Positions 27,953 to 40,504 of a DNA stretch of 64,000 nucleotides are shown piece by piece; position 1 is the stretch's first letter; each line of letters opens with the position of its first letter. The translations under genes and the position numbers were made by a program. The stretch comes from Rhodopseudomonas sp. BR0M22 (GTDB lineage: Bacteria > Pseudomonadota > Alphaproteobacteria > Rhizobiales > Xanthobacteraceae), in assembly GCF_010907035.1 (NCBI RefSeq), contig NZ_QUMK01000015.1, forward strand, positions 18,268 to 82,267, in the 5' to 3' direction. The notes under the pieces are model-generated. The model searched no databases. It had not been told where the DNA came from and worked only from the letters and a program-made list of their open reading frames with translations.

Positions 27953-28732
27953 ATGACCGAGCCGACCCCTGCCATTCCGGAAACCGACGACTTGGCCGAA
28001 CCGCGCCTGGTAATCGAACCGGGCGTCGCGGCGCGGTTCGGGGCGGTCGCCGAGCCCGTTTTGCTGGCAATGGGATACCGCCTGGTCCGGATCAAGGTGT
28101 CGGGTGAAGCCGGCTGTACGGTGCAGATCATGGCCGAGCGGCCGGACGGCACCATGCTGATCGACGACTGCGAAGCGGTCTCGCGGGCGCTGTCGCCGGT
28201 GCTCGACGTCGCCGACCCGATCGACCGCGCCTATCGGCTGGAGATTTCGTCGCCTGGTATCGACCGGCCGTTGGTCCGTCGTTCGGATTTTGCCCGTTAT
28301 GCCGGGCACTTGGTCAAGATCGAGATGGCGGTGCCGCACCAGGGCCGGAAGCGGTTCCGCGGCCTGCTGGACGGCGTCGACGGCGATGCCGTGCGGATTC
28401 AGCGGGAGGAGGCCCCGAAGGGCGAAGACCCGTTGGTGATGTTGCCGATGCACGATATCGGCGATGCCCGGCTGGTGCTGACCGACGAGCTGATCGCCGA
28501 GTCGATGCGCCGCGGCAAACAGGCCGAACGCGACCTCAAGCAGAGCCTCGGGCTGGCCCCGGAACCGCCGCCGCACGCCAAGCGCAGCGATCCGACCAAG
28601 AGCCAGGCTCCGAAGCGCGGCGCCAAGGCCGCCAAAGCGGCCGCCAAGCCGACACCGCAGAACACCAAGAAACACCGCCTTGCCGCCGAACGGGCGCGGC
28701 GTGGCGAGATCGACACCTCTGAGGGAGACTGA
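27953..28732 (+). CDS. rimP: Ribosome maturation factor RimP
   Basis: A 259-residue 30S assembly factor. The N-terminal alpha/beta domain (about 15-95, with [26 protein letters not shown] and [15 protein letters not shown]) is followed by the SH3-like domain (about 105-180, [27 protein letters not shown]). A Lys/Ala-rich tail of about 60 residues is a common alphaproteobacterial extension. ATG 27953 is used; a TTG four codons earlier is possible. nusA follows after 2 bases. Confidence 0.93.
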   Translation: MTEPTPAIPETDDLAEPRLVIEPGVAARFGAVAEPVLLAMGYRLVRIKVSGEAGCTVQIMAERPDGTMLIDDCEAVSRALSPVLDVADPIDRAYRLEISSPGIDRPLVRRSDFARYAGHLVKIEMAVPHQGRKRFRGLLDGVDGDAVRIQREEAPKGEDPLVMLPMHDIGDARLVLTDELIAESMRRGKQAERDLKQSLGLAPEPPPHAKRSDPTKSQAPKRGAKAAKAAAKPTPQNTKKHRLAAERARRGEIDTSEGD

Positions 28733-28734
28733 CC

Positions 28735-30348
28735 ATGGCCGTCAGCGCCAATAGGCTGGAACTGCTGCAGATCGCCGATGCGGTGGCTCGCGAGAAAACC
28801 ATCGACCGCGGCATCGTGATCGCCGCGATGGAAGACGCGATCGCCAAGGCGGCGCGTGCCCGCTACGGCTCGGAGACCGACGTCCACGCCGAAATCGACC
28901 CCAAGAAGGGCGAGCTGCGGCTGTCGCGCCACATGCTGGTGGTCGAGCAGGTCGAAAACCCCGCCAACCAGATCTCGCTGAAGGACGCGCAGCGCGCCAA
29001 TCCCGGGGCGCAGATCGGCGACACCATCGCCGACACCCTGCCGCCGTTGGAGTACGGCCGCATCGCCGCCCAGTCGGCCAAGCAGGTGATCGTGCAGAAG
29101 GTCCGCGAGGCCGAGCGCGACCGCCAATACGCCGAGTTCAAGGACCGCATCGGCGAAATCGTCAACGGCGTCGTCAAGCGCGTCGAATACGGCAGCGTGA
29201 TCGTCGATCTCGGCCGCGGCGAAGCCATTATCCGCCGCGACGAGATGCTGCCGCGTGAGTCGTTTCGTAACGGCGACCGGGTTCGTGCCTATGTGTTCGA
29301 CGTCCGCCGCGAAACCCGCGGTCCGCAGATCTTCCTGTCGCGCACCCATCCGCAGTTCATGGCGAAATTGTTCGCCCAGGAAGTGCCGGAGATCTACGAC
29401 GGCATCGTCGAGATCAAGGCGGTCGCCCGCGATCCGGGCTCGCGCGCCAAGATCGGCGTCGTGTCGCGCGACTCGTCGGTCGACCCGGTCGGCGCCTGCG
29501 TCGGTATGCGCGGCTCGCGCGTCCAGGCGGTGGTGAACGAGCTGCAGGGCGAAAAGATCGACATCATCCCGTGGTCGCCGGACATTGCCACTTTCGTGGT
29601 CAACGCACTGGCGCCGGCCGAGGTCTCCAAGGTCGTGATCGACGAAGATCGCGAGCGGATCGAGGTTGTGGTTCCGGACACCAATAACCAATTGTCTCTT
29701 GCGATCGGCCGTCGCGGCCAGAACGTGCGGCTCGCCTCGCAGCTCACCGGCTGGGACATCGACATCCTGACCGAGAGCGAAGAATCCGAGCGCCGCCAGG
29801 CCGATTTCGAGAAGACCACCCGAGCCTTCATGGACGCGCTGAACGTCGACGAAGTCGTCGGTCAGCTGCTCGCCTCCGAAGGCTTCACCTCGGTCGAAGA
29901 ACTCGCGCTGGTCGACTCCCGGGAACTCGCTTCGATCGAGGGCTTCGACGAAGAAACCGCCGGCGAACTGCAGGCCCGTGCGCAGGAATATCTCGATCGG
30001 GTCGAATCGGAGATCGAGGCGCGGCGCCTGGAGCTCGGCGTCGAAGACGCCCTCAAGGACGTCCCCGGCGTCACCTCGAAGATGCTGGTCAAGTTCGGCG
30101 AGAACGACGTCAAGACCGTCGAGGATCTGGCCGGCTGCGCCACCGACGATCTGGTCGGCTGGACCGAGCGCAAAGACGGGGCCGAGCCGGTAAAGTATCC
30201 GGGCATTCTCGACGGACTGGAAATGTCGCGCGAGGACGCCGAACACCTGATCATGCAGGCCCGCGTCAAGGCCGGCTGGATCGACGAGTCGGAGCTGGCC
30301 TCCGACGACGAAACTGCGGACGAAGCGTCCGAAGCCGAAGCGGAGTGA
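28735..30348 (+). CDS. nusA: Transcription termination/antitermination factor NusA
   Basis: A 537-residue RNA polymerase-binding factor. Order: N-terminal polymerase-binding domain (about 1-130), S1 domain (about 135-200), KH1 and KH2 (about 230-345, with [25 protein letters not shown] and [16 protein letters not shown]), then two acidic helical repeats (about 365-520) as in gamma- and alphaproteobacteria. The C-terminus is strongly acidic. Lies between rimP and the YlxR gene. NusA is a plausible sensor for the hairpins in the operon leader. Confidence 0.96.
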   Translation: MAVSANRLELLQIADAVAREKTIDRGIVIAAMEDAIAKAARARYGSETDVHAEIDPKKGELRLSRHMLVVEQVENPANQISLKDAQRANPGAQIGDTIADTLPPLEYGRIAAQSAKQVIVQKVREAERDRQYAEFKDRIGEIVNGVVKRVEYGSVIVDLGRGEAIIRRDEMLPRESFRNGDRVRAYVFDVRRETRGPQIFLSRTHPQFMAKLFAQEVPEIYDGIVEIKAVARDPGSRAKIGVVSRDSSVDPVGACVGMRGSRVQAVVNELQGEKIDIIPWSPDIATFVVNALAPAEVSKVVIDEDRERIEVVVPDTNNQLSLAIGRRGQNVRLASQLTGWDIDILTESEESERRQADFEKTTRAFMDALNVDEVVGQLLASEGFTSVEELALVDSRELASIEGFDEETAGELQARAQEYLDRVESEIEARRLELGVEDALKDVPGVTSKMLVKFGENDVKTVEDLAGCATDDLVGWTERKDGAEPVKYPGILDGLEMSREDAEHLIMQARVKAGWIDESELASDDETADEASEAEAE

Positions 30349-30408
30349 GCACCGATGGCTCGCGACCCGCATCCGCGCAGCACGTGAAATGAAAGGTCAG
30401 CCGCACCT

Positions 30409-31188
30409 ATGCTTGCTGCCGTACCCGGCGCAGATCTCGACGACGGACCGCGGGCCAAGACGCCCGCGACCGAGCGGATGTGCGCGGTCACGCGGCAGGT
30501 GCGGCCGATCGGCGAACTGATCCGGTTCGTGCTCGGCCCGACCGGTGAGGTGGTGGCCGATCTGAAACGCAAGCTGCCCGGCCGGGGCCTGTGGGTCACG
30601 GCGTCGCGGGAGATGGTGACGCAGGCGGTTCGCCGCCGCGTCTTCGCCAAAGGTTTCAAGCGCGACGTCAAGGCGCCGGCGGATCTCGCCGACGCGATCG
30701 AACGCCTGTTGGCGCGGTCGGCGCAGGACGCGCTGGCGATTGCCGCCAAGGCCGGCCAGGTCGTCTGCGGCTTCGGCAAGGTCGAAACCGCGCTGAAGAG
30801 CCGCGAAGCGGTCGCGGTGATTCACGCCACCGACGGCGCCGCCGATGGAATCCGCAAGCTGGACGCGCTTTGTCGGCAAATCGACGAAGAGGCGGCCGGG
30901 GGTCGCAAATTTCCTCGGATTGCTGCGCTCAGCTCTGCAGAATTGGATTTGGCATTAGGGCGGTCAAATGTGATACATGCTGCGCTGCTTGCGGGCACGG
31001 CCGGACAAACATTCCTGTCGCGCTGCCAGATCCTGGTCCGATACCGGCTGGCGGGCGATGGCAATGCCGATGCGGCCACGGCAGGAACGCCGATCGACAC
31101 GCCGAAAGACGCTGCTGACCTAGACGCCGCTGACGAAGTCCGTGCGAACGCGCACAACGTTGAGAGATTGGGACTACTGAATGGTTGA
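30409..31188 (+). CDS. ylxR: YlxR (DUF448) family RNA-binding protein with L7Ae-like domain
   Basis: A 259-residue protein. The N-terminal YlxR domain (about 20-100) shows [17 protein letters not shown] and [14 protein letters not shown]. An L7Ae/L30e-like segment follows (about 105-185, with [22 protein letters not shown]), a fusion that is normal in Alphaproteobacteria. The last 70 residues are low in order. Probably a nucleoid- or RNA-associated modulator; its role is not settled. Its 3' end overlaps the infB start by 8 bases. Confidence 0.88.
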   Translation: MLAAVPGADLDDGPRAKTPATERMCAVTRQVRPIGELIRFVLGPTGEVVADLKRKLPGRGLWVTASREMVTQAVRRRVFAKGFKRDVKAPADLADAIERLLARSAQDALAIAAKAGQVVCGFGKVETALKSREAVAVIHATDGAADGIRKLDALCRQIDEEAAGGRKFPRIAALSSAELDLALGRSNVIHAALLAGTAGQTFLSRCQILVRYRLAGDGNADAATAGTPIDTPKDAADLDAADEVRANAHNVERLGLLNG

Positions 31189-33820
31189 TACGAAAACTCC
31201 TGGCGACAAGACTCTGACGATGCCGACCAAGACCTTGACGCTGAAGCCGCGCGTCGAGCAGGGCGTCGTGCGCCAGAGCTTCAGCCACGGCCGTAGCAAG
31301 CAGGTGGTGGTCGAAAAGCGCGGCAAGCGTCGCGTTGGCGGCGACGAGCCGGCCGCACCGGCGGCTCCCGAGGTCGCGAAGAAGCCCGCGCCTCCCGCGC
31401 CGAGCCGGCAGCAGCAGTCGCGCCCAGCGCCGCAGCAGTCGCGCAGCGGTATGGTTCTACGCACCTTGACCGAGGACGAGCGCACCGCCCGCGCCACCGC
31501 GCTGGCCGACGCCCGCGTGCGCGAGGTCGAGGAGCGCAAGCAGGCCGAGATCGAGGCTCAGCGCCGCGCCGAGCAGGAGAAGATCGAGAAGGCCGAGCGC
31601 GAAGCCGCCGAAGCCCGCCGCAAGGCCGAGGAAGAGCGTCACCGCCTGGAAGACGAAGCCAAGCTCAAGGCCGAGACCGAGGCCAAGAAGCGGTTTGGCG
31701 ACGCCGAGCCGGCCAAGAAGCCGGCCCAGACCACCACTGCGGCGCCCGCGCGGCCTGCGACGACGACCACCGCGCGCACGGCGACGACGACGCCCGGCCG
31801 CCCGCCGGCCGTCGCAGCCGAGGCTGGCGACGACGATGAGGCGCCGCGGATGATCCGCCGTCCGGGCGGCCCCGCCCGTCCGGCGCCGGCACCGAAGCAG
31901 CCGGCCGCCAAGCCGGGCGCGTCGAAGCAGCGCGGCCGTCTGACCGTCGTCACCGCGCTCAATGCCGACGACGTGCGCGAACGTTCGATCGCCTCGTTCC
32001 GTCGCCGCACCCAGCGGCTGAAGGGGCACGCTTCGAACGAGCCGAAAGAAAAGTTGGTGCGTGAAGTCGTTATTCCCGAAGTGATCGCCATCCAGGAACT
32101 CGCCAACCGCATGTCCGAACGTGCGGTCGACGTGATCCGCCTGCTGATGAAGCAGGGCGCGATGCACAAGATCACCGACGTCATCGACGCCGACACCGCC
32201 CAGCTGATCGCCGAAGAACTCGGCCACACCGTCAAGCGCGTCGCCGCGTCGGACGTGGAAGAGGGGCTGTTCGACGTCGTCGACGACACCACCGACACCG
32301 AACCGCGTTCGCCGGTGGTGACCGTGATGGGCCACGTCGACCACGGCAAGACCTCGCTGCTCGACGCGCTGCGCCACGCCAACGTGGTGTCGGGCGAAGC
32401 CGGCGGTATCACCCAGCACATCGGCGCCTATCAGGTGACCTCGCCGGAGACCGGCACCAAGATCACCTTCATCGACACCCCCGGCCACGCCGCGTTCACC
32501 GCGATGCGTGCCCGCGGCGCCAAGGTCACCGACATCGTGGTGCTGGTGGTGGCCGCCGACGACGGCGTGATGCCGCAGACGATCGAGGCGATCAATCACG
32601 CCAAGGCCGCCGGTGTTCCGATCATCGTGGCGATCAATAAGATCGACAAGCCCGACGCCAAGCCGGACCGCGTCCGCACCGACCTGCTGCAGCACAATGT
32701 GCAGGTCGAATCGATGGGCGGCGACGTGGTCGACGTCGAGGTTTCGGCCAAGAACAAGGTCAATCTCGACAAGCTGCTCGAGATGATCGCGCTGCAGGCC
32801 GAAATCCTCGATCTCAAGACCAACACCACCCGCCCGGCCGAAGGCACCGTGATCGAAGCCAAGCTCGATCGCGGCCGCGGTCCGGTCGCCACCGTGCTGG
32901 TCCAGCGCGGCACCCTCAAGGTCGGCGACATCATCGTGGCCGGCGCCGAGATGGGCCGCGTCCGCGCGCTGATTTCCGATCAGGGCGAGACCGTGCAGGA
33001 AGCCGGCCCGTCCGTGCCGGTCGAAGTGCTCGGCTTCAACGGTCCGCCGGAAGCCGGCGATCGCCTGGCGGTGGTCGAGAACGAAGCCCGTGCCCGCGAA
33101 ATCACCGACTACCGCGCCCATCAGAAGCGCGAGAAGTCGGCGGCCACGGCGAGCGGCATGCGCGGCTCGCTCGAGCAGATGATGAGTCAGCTCAAGACCT
33201 CGGGCCGCAAGGACTTCCCGCTGATCGTGAAGGCGGACGTGCAGGGCTCGCTCGAAGCCATCCTCGGCTCGCTGGAGAAGCTCGGCACCGACGAAGTCGC
33301 GGCGCGTATTCTGCACGCCGGCGTCGGCGGCATCAGCGAGAGCGACGTAACGCTGGCCGAAGGCTTCAACGCCGTCATCCTCGGCTTCTCGGTTCGTGCC
33401 AACAAGGAGGCGGCCGCGGCCGCCAAGCGCAACGGCATCGAGATCCGCTACTACAACATCATCTACGATCTGGTAGACGACATTAAGAAGGCGATGAGCG
33501 GTCTGCTCGCGCCGACCCTGCGCGAGACCATGCTGGGCAATGCCGAAATCCTGGAGATCTTCAACATCTCCAAGGTCGGCAAGGTCGCCGGCTGCCGTGT
33601 CACCGACGGCAATGTCGAGCGCGGCGCCAATGTCCGCCTGATCCGCGACAACGTCGTGGTTCACGAAGGCAAGCTTTCGACCTTGAAGCGCTTCAAGGAC
33701 GAAGTGAAGGAAGTCGTCGCCGGCCAGGAATGCGGCATGGCGTTCGAGAACTACACCGACATGCGGGCAGGCGATATCATCGAGTGCTACCGCGTCGAGA
33801 CCATCCAGCGCTCGCTGTAA
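31181..33820 (+). CDS. infB: Translation initiation factor IF-2
   Basis: An 879-residue GTPase that places initiator tRNA on the ribosome. The first 290 residues are a charged, Ala/Glu/Lys-rich and then Thr/Pro-rich N-terminal region of low complexity, including a KAERE-type coiled-coil stretch (about 105-175). The G domain starts near residue 380: G1 [10 protein letters not shown]3 DTPGH and G4 NKID are all present, followed by the beta-barrel and C-terminal domains that bind fMet-tRNA. ATG 31181 overlaps the end of the YlxR gene. Confidence 0.97.
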   Translation: MVDTKTPGDKTLTMPTKTLTLKPRVEQGVVRQSFSHGRSKQVVVEKRGKRRVGGDEPAAPAAPEVAKKPAPPAPSRQQQSRPAPQQSRSGMVLRTLTEDERTARATALADARVREVEERKQAEIEAQRRAEQEKIEKAEREAAEARRKAEEERHRLEDEAKLKAETEAKKRFGDAEPAKKPAQTTTAAPARPATTTTARTATTTPGRPPAVAAEAGDDDEAPRMIRRPGGPARPAPAPKQPAAKPGASKQRGRLTVVTALNADDVRERSIASFRRRTQRLKGHASNEPKEKLVREVVIPEVIAIQELANRMSERAVDVIRLLMKQGAMHKITDVIDADTAQLIAEELGHTVKRVAASDVEEGLFDVVDDTTDTEPRSPVVTVMGHVDHGKTSLLDALRHANVVSGEAGGITQHIGAYQVTSPETGTKITFIDTPGHAAFTAMRARGAKVTDIVVLVVAADDGVMPQTIEAINHAKAAGVPIIVAINKIDKPDAKPDRVRTDLLQHNVQVESMGGDVVDVEVSAKNKVNLDKLLEMIALQAEILDLKTNTTRPAEGTVIEAKLDRGRGPVATVLVQRGTLKVGDIIVAGAEMGRVRALISDQGETVQEAGPSVPVEVLGFNGPPEAGDRLAVVENEARAREITDYRAHQKREKSAATASGMRGSLEQMMSQLKTSGRKDFPLIVKADVQGSLEAILGSLEKLGTDEVAARILHAGVGGISESDVTLAEGFNAVILGFSVRANKEAAAAAKRNGIEIRYYNIIYDLVDDIKKAMSGLLAPTLRETMLGNAEILEIFNISKVGKVAGCRVTDGNVERGANVRLIRDNVVVHEGKLSTLKRFKDEVKEVVAGQECGMAFENYTDMRAGDIIECYRVETIQRSL

Positions 33821-33857
33821 GTCCGATTCTTACAGCCGAGACGCTCGATTGAACTGA

Positions 33858-33973
33858 GACGTCGTGGCCGGGCCAAAGCGCGAAGCATGTCTTCGCGACG
33901 AAGTCCCGGCCGTCCACGTCTTGCTTTGCCCCATCGAAGACGTGCATGCCCGCGACTGGTCGCGGGCATGACG
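33858..33973. repeat. Intergenic palindromic repeat between infB and rbfA
   Basis: Two hairpins: the first pairs GACGT...GGCCGGG with CCCGGCC...ACGTC over an inner CGCGAAG / CTTCGCG stem; the second is a perfect CATGCCCGCGAC / GTCGCGGGCATG with a TG loop (33945-33970), flanked by CGT and ACG. It belongs to the CATGGCCGG / CATGCCCG family seen at 14887 and 58892 and interrupts an operon that is otherwise tightly packed. Confidence 0.7.
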
Positions 33974-33993
33974 GCGGTTTTTGAAAGAACGTC

Positions 33994-34407
33994 ATGTCTC
34001 GCGATCATCAGAAGAGTTCCCCGCCCGGCGGCTCGACCCGCTCGCTGCGCGTCGGCGAACTCATCCGCCACGCCGTGGCCGAGATCCTCACCCAGGGCGG
34101 CGTGCACGATCCCGTGCTCGAAAGCCACCTCGTCACCGTGCCGGAAGTCCGCATGTCGCCGGACCTCAAGCTCGCGACCATCTACGTGATGCCGCTCGGC
34201 GGCCGCGACGAGAAGCTGGTGCTCGACGCACTCGAGCACCACAAGCGCTTCCTGCGCGGCGAGATCGCCCACCGCGTCAATTTGAAATTTGCCCCCGAAC
34301 TCCGCTTCCGCATCGACGAACGTTTCGCCGAGGCGGAGCGGATCGACAGACTGCTGCGCTCGCCGGCAGTCCAGAAAGACCTCGAACCGAATTCGGACCA
34401 GGATTGA
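33994..34407 (+). CDS. rbfA: Ribosome-binding factor A
   Basis: A 137-residue KH-fold 30S maturation factor. Typical features: [14 protein letters not shown] near the N-terminus, [21 protein letters not shown] in the middle and [22 protein letters not shown] near the end. Its stop overlaps the truB ATG as TGATG, so the two are probably coupled. The 173-base gap before it is taken by a palindromic repeat. Confidence 0.94.
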   Translation: MSRDHQKSSPPGGSTRSLRVGELIRHAVAEILTQGGVHDPVLESHLVTVPEVRMSPDLKLATIYVMPLGGRDEKLVLDALEHHKRFLRGEIAHRVNLKFAPELRFRIDERFAEAERIDRLLRSPAVQKDLEPNSDQD

Positions 34408-35507
34408 TGACCGTGACCACCCCCGACGCCCTGCTCGCCCCGCACGACGTGCAGCACGCCGGCGCCGACGAATCCGCCGCGCAGATCCGCAAACCGCGCG
34501 ACAACAACGACCCGCGCAACGCCAATCGCGGCGGCGGCAACGGCAAACCGCGCCGCGACAAACGCGACGTCCATGGCTGGGTGGTGCTGGACAAGCCGAT
34601 CGGCATGACCTCGACCCAGGCGGTCGCGGTGGTGAAGCGGCTGTTCTCGGCCAAGCGCGCCGGCCACGCCGGCACCCTCGACCCGCTCGCCTCGGGCGGC
34701 CTGCCGATCGCGATGGGCGAGGCGACCAAGACCGTGCCGTTCGTGATGGATGGCCGCAAGCGCTACCGATTCACCGTCGCCTGGGGCGAAGAGCGCGACA
34801 CCGACGACACCGAGGGGCGCGCGATCGCGACCAGCTCGGACCGGCCCACGGCCGAAGCCGTGATGGCGCTGCTGCCGCGCTTTACCGGCGTGATCGAGCA
34901 GATTCCGCCGCAATATTCGGCCGTGAAGATCCAGGGCGAGCGCGCCTACGACCTCGCCCGCGACGGCGAAGTCGTGCCGCTGGCCCCGCGGCCGGTCGAG
35001 ATTCACGAATTAACTCTGGTCGATCATGGAGATAACGGCCAGTCCGTGTTCGAGGCGGAGTGCGGCAAGGGAACCTATGTGCGCGCCTTGGCGCGCGACA
35101 TGGGCCGGCTGCTCGGCTGCTACGGCCATATCTGCGCGCTGCGCCGCACGCTGGTCGGGCCGTTCGACGAGGCCGACATGATTCCGCTGGAAGAATTGCA
35201 GGCTTTGTGCGATAGAGCCGCGTCCGGCGAGGGTAGCCTCGCCGACGCGCTACTGCCCGTTGAGACCGCGCTGGACGACATCCCGGCACTGGCCGTCACA
35301 CGGGCGGATGCGGCAAGGCTCCATCGGGGCCAAGCCGTTTTGTTGCGCGGACGGGATGCGCCTCATTGTAGCGGCACAGTCTATGTCACGGTGGCAGGCC
35401 GGCTTCTGGCCCTCGCCGAAGTCGGCAATGGCGAGCTCATCCCCAAGCGCGTGTTCAACCTCACCGGGCTGACTGCCAGTCCGGCTGCTCGCAAGGAAAG
35501 TATCTGA
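34407..35507 (+). CDS. truB: tRNA pseudouridine(55) synthase TruB
   Basis: A 366-residue enzyme that makes pseudouridine 55 in tRNA T-loops. The catalytic Asp lies in [12 protein letters not shown] and other family motifs follow ([41 protein letters not shown]). About 55 residues ahead of the conserved [13 protein letters not shown] are a basic, Asn/Arg/Gly-rich extension often seen in Rhizobiales. ATG 34407 overlaps the rbfA stop. rpsO begins 2 bases after its stop. Confidence 0.95.
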   Translation: MTVTTPDALLAPHDVQHAGADESAAQIRKPRDNNDPRNANRGGGNGKPRRDKRDVHGWVVLDKPIGMTSTQAVAVVKRLFSAKRAGHAGTLDPLASGGLPIAMGEATKTVPFVMDGRKRYRFTVAWGEERDTDDTEGRAIATSSDRPTAEAVMALLPRFTGVIEQIPPQYSAVKIQGERAYDLARDGEVVPLAPRPVEIHELTLVDHGDNGQSVFEAECGKGTYVRALARDMGRLLGCYGHICALRRTLVGPFDEADMIPLEELQALCDRAASGEGSLADALLPVETALDDIPALAVTRADAARLHRGQAVLLRGRDAPHCSGTVYVTVAGRLLALAEVGNGELIPKRVFNLTGLTASPAARKESI

Positions 35508-35509
35508 CG

Positions 35510-35779
35510 ATGTCGATTACCGCAGAACGCAAAGCGGAAGTCATCAAGGGCAACGCCACCAAGGCCGGCGATACCGGCTCGCCCGAGGTCCAGGTCGCGA
35601 TCCTCTCGGAACGCATTGCCAACCTCACCGCGCACTTCAAGACCCACACCAAGGACAATCACTCGCGCCGCGGGCTGTTGAAGCTGGTGTCGACGCGCCG
35701 TTCGCTTCTCGACTACGTCAAGAAGAAGGACGAGGCGCGCTACAAGGCGCTGCTCGAAAAGCACGGCATCCGTCGCTGA
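35510..35779 (+). CDS. rpsO: 30S ribosomal protein S15
   Basis: An 89-residue ribosomal protein of normal length. It shows [55 protein letters not shown], which is the complete S15 signature and 16S rRNA-binding surface. It is placed between truB and pnp, the order also found in E. coli. The 337-base spacer before pnp is rich in hairpins. Confidence 0.98.
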   Translation: MSITAERKAEVIKGNATKAGDTGSPEVQVAILSERIANLTAHFKTHTKDNHSRRGLLKLVSTRRSLLDYVKKKDEARYKALLEKHGIRR

Positions 35780-36116
35780 TCTAAGCTGCGTCCGCCGGCT
35801 GCGGCATCGAAAGCGGATCGCCGCTTCCGCCGCCGCGCCGGCCGAACCACCACACGGGAGCGCTGAGTTCGCCCGTGTGTTTCGCTCAGCCGCATCCGGC
35901 GGCTGGGCTGTCAACGGGCCTGAAGCCCGCCCTGCGGGTCGGAGACCTCGAAGGTCTCGATCCCGCACCCGGGAGGACAGAGCGCCATTTTCCACCTCGA
36001 GACCATGGCAGGATCGCCGGACGCTGTGCACGTCGTCGCCAGCGTCCCGCCATCTTGGCATGGTCTTTTGGTATCTGGCGTTCGGTCGTCTCGGGATCCG
36101 ATGAAAGAAGGATCCG
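35780..36116 (+). promoter_or_regulatory. Structured rpsO-pnp spacer
   Basis: No gene is seen in this 337-base gap, but three hairpins are. The first is CACACGGG / CCCGTGTG (35851-35858 and 35872-35879), the second CAGCCGC / GCGGCTG (35887-35905), and the third a longer TGCGGG-GAGACC / GGTCTC-CCCGCA with a 3/3 internal loop (35933-35967). The first may weakly end rpsO transcripts. In E. coli this spacer carries an RNase III site through which PNPase represses its own mRNA; a similar role here is inference from position and structure. A GGATCCGATG direct repeat (36094-36103 and 36110-36119) brackets the ribosome-binding site and covers the pnp ATG. Confidence 0.6.
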
Positions 36117-38273
<2,157 letters not shown>

Positions 38274-38310
38274 TTCGGCTTCCTGACCAGCCAAATCGAC
38301 CAGACGACCA

Positions 38311-38345
38311 GGGGGCGGCCACGAGGCCGCCCCCTTTGGTTTTTG
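38311..38345 (+). terminator. Intrinsic terminator of pnp
   Basis: Perfect 10-bp stem GGGGGCGGCC / GGCCGCCCCC with an ACGA loop, then TTTGGTTTTT, 37 bases after the pnp stop. It marks the end of the rimP-pnp supercluster. Confidence 0.92.
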
Positions 38346-38559
38346 CGCGAAGCCGCGCTGAAAGCCGTTTTGTCCGGTCTTCTGATCGGGATGGCGCCGA
38401 TCGTGATGGGGCCGGAGTCGTTCGACGCAACCCTACCGCGTAATCACCCGAGGGTGCCCGCTAGCCAATTATTAAATCCGTCAGCGCAACCTCCAAGGGT
38501 AGTCCACGCCGCCGGCCCGGCTTCGTGGCGTCCCACTATTGCCCGGAGCCCAGCGCCAG

Positions 38560-40227
38560 ATGTTTTCGTTTTCGCGAAACGCAGACCAGGATCGTGCCTC
38601 GGCGGTACTCGCCGCCATCGATCGCTCTCAGGCCGTGATCGAGTTCGATACCGATGGAACCATCCGCCGCGCCAACGATAATTTCCTCGCCACCTTCGGC
38701 TATTCGCGCGCCGAGCTGATTGGGAAGCACCATCGCATTCTGGTGGATGCGGCGGAGACCGACGGCCCCGCCTACCGGAAATTCTGGGAAGCGCTACGCG
38801 CCGGAGAGTATCAGAGCGGAGAATATCGACGCGTCGCCAAGGACGGCCGACACGTCTGGATCCAGGCGTCCTACAGCCCAATCCTCAATCGCCACGGCAC
38901 CATGGTCGGTGTCGTCAAGTTCGCCAGCGATATCACCGCGGCGAAAATGAAGAGCCTGGCCGACGCCGGCAGCCGCGCGGCTATCAGCCGCGCCCAAGCG
39001 GTGATCGAATTCGCCATGGATGGCACCATCCTCGATGCGAACGAGAACTTTCTCAAGACGATGGGCTACTCGCTCGACGAGATCAAAGGCAAGAACCACA
39101 GCATGTTCGTCGCGGCGGCTGAACGCGACGCCCCGGGCTATCGCGAGTTCTGGACCCGTCTCAATCGCGGTGATTACTTCGTCGGCGAGTTCAAGCGTAT
39201 CGGCAAGGGCAGCAAGGAGGTCTGGATTCTCGCCAGCTACAATCCGATCCTGGACGAGAAGGGCACCCCGCTGAAGGTCGTCAAATTCGCCACCGACGTC
39301 ACCGAACAGAAGCTGAAGAACGCCGATACCGCGGGCCAGATCGCCGCGATTCAGAAATCGCAGGCGGTGATCGAGTTCAAACCCGACGGCACCATCCTCG
39401 ACGCCAACGACAATTTTCTAAAGACGATGGGCTACGCGCTGTCCGAGATCAAAGGCCACCATCACAGCATGTTCATCGACGCGGCAGACCGAAACAGCCA
39501 GGACTATCGCGAGTTCTGGGCGGCGCTGGCGCGCGGCGAATACAAGACCGGCGAGTTCCGCCGCCTTGCGAAAGGCGGTCGCGAGGTCTGGATTCAGGCC
39601 TCCTACAATCCGATCCTCGATCTCGACGGCAAGACCTACAAGGTCGTGAAGTATGCGGCCGACACCACCGCTCAGGTGCAGCGCCGCCTCGCCAACGAGG
39701 AGGTGCGAGGCCAGTTACTCCGCGTCGCCGATTCGACCGAGGAACTCACCGCCACCGTCAATATGATCGCCGAAGCGACCAATCAGACCCGCCACATCAC
39801 CCAGGAGGCGGTCGGCAATGTGCGGAACGCGGACAGCCAAGCGCAGCGTCTCGAAGATGCCGCGCACGCGATGAGCGGGATCGCCGAGATCATCGGCCAC
39901 ATCACCGGTCAGATCAATCTGCTGGCCCTCAACGCGACGATCGAGTCCGCCCGCGCCGGCGAAGCAGGTCGCGGTTTTGCCGTCGTGGCGCAAGAAGTGA
40001 AGAGCCTCGCCACCCAGGCACGCCAGGCCACCGATCAGATCGTCGGCCAGATCGACAATCTCAACGGCATTGCCGGCGACGTCGTCAATGCGCTCAGCGC
40101 GATCAAGGTCGGAATGGACAAGGTCAACGAGTTCGCCAGTTCGACGGCCTCCACTGCGGAAGAGCAGAGCGCCGCGACCCAGGAGATCGCCTCGAGCATG
40201 CAGCGCGCCACGGCGATGCTTCGATGA
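38560..40227 (+). CDS. Soluble chemoreceptor with three PAS domains (methyl-accepting signalling domain)
   Basis: A 555-residue protein with no membrane segment and no HAMP domain. Three PAS repeats of 122 residues begin at about residues 22, 144 and 266, each with (R/K)(S/A)QAVIEF, D-G-T-I, ANxNFL...MGY, and a closing VWI(Q/L)ASY(S/N)PIL segment. The signalling hairpin (about 385-555) contains the receptor tip [34 protein letters not shown]. The layout recalls BdlA of Pseudomonas and cytosolic Aer-like receptors that sense redox or small ligands through PAS cofactors. No che genes are nearby. A paralogue with the same layout follows after 277 bases. Confidence 0.9.
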   Translation: MFSFSRNADQDRASAVLAAIDRSQAVIEFDTDGTIRRANDNFLATFGYSRAELIGKHHRILVDAAETDGPAYRKFWEALRAGEYQSGEYRRVAKDGRHVWIQASYSPILNRHGTMVGVVKFASDITAAKMKSLADAGSRAAISRAQAVIEFAMDGTILDANENFLKTMGYSLDEIKGKNHSMFVAAAERDAPGYREFWTRLNRGDYFVGEFKRIGKGSKEVWILASYNPILDEKGTPLKVVKFATDVTEQKLKNADTAGQIAAIQKSQAVIEFKPDGTILDANDNFLKTMGYALSEIKGHHHSMFIDAADRNSQDYREFWAALARGEYKTGEFRRLAKGGREVWIQASYNPILDLDGKTYKVVKYAADTTAQVQRRLANEEVRGQLLRVADSTEELTATVNMIAEATNQTRHITQEAVGNVRNADSQAQRLEDAAHAMSGIAEIIGHITGQINLLALNATIESARAGEAGRGFAVVAQEVKSLATQARQATDQIVGQIDNLNGIAGDVVNALSAIKVGMDKVNEFASSTASTAEEQSAATQEIASSMQRATAMLR

Positions 40228-40504
40228 AGGCAGAGCCATGCCGAGCGTCGCGACCACGGCGCTTGGGCGAGATCCGATGATCTCCGATCTTTCGAAGATG
40301 GTCGATCGAACCTGGAACTAATTCCACTTCCACGCGCATCGCCGATAAGCCGGGCGAATCAGGGGTTGCAATCAATTCGCCCGTTGAGTGCAGGATGCAT
40401 CTGAAGGACTAGTTAAAACTTAAGACAAACAGCACCAGGATGAATCCCCCGATTCGTCCAGCGCCGCCTCACGATCACACGGGCAGGCGCAAGGAAGGTG
40501 CTCA

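Noticed and set aside
28399..30372. Long open frame of over 650 codons on the minus strand opposite nusA
   Set aside because: It mirrors the codons of nusA exactly, has a composition typical of antisense shadow in high-GC DNA (His/Asp/Arg/Leu-rich) and no recognisable motif.
31457..33664. Open frame of 735 codons opposite infB
   Set aside because: An antisense shadow of infB; the repetitive Gly/Leu/Arg text is the reverse reading of its GC-rich codons.
40238..40321. A 27-codon frame between the two chemoreceptor genes
   Set aside because: No ribosome-binding site, no recognisable sequence, and short frames like this are expected by chance.
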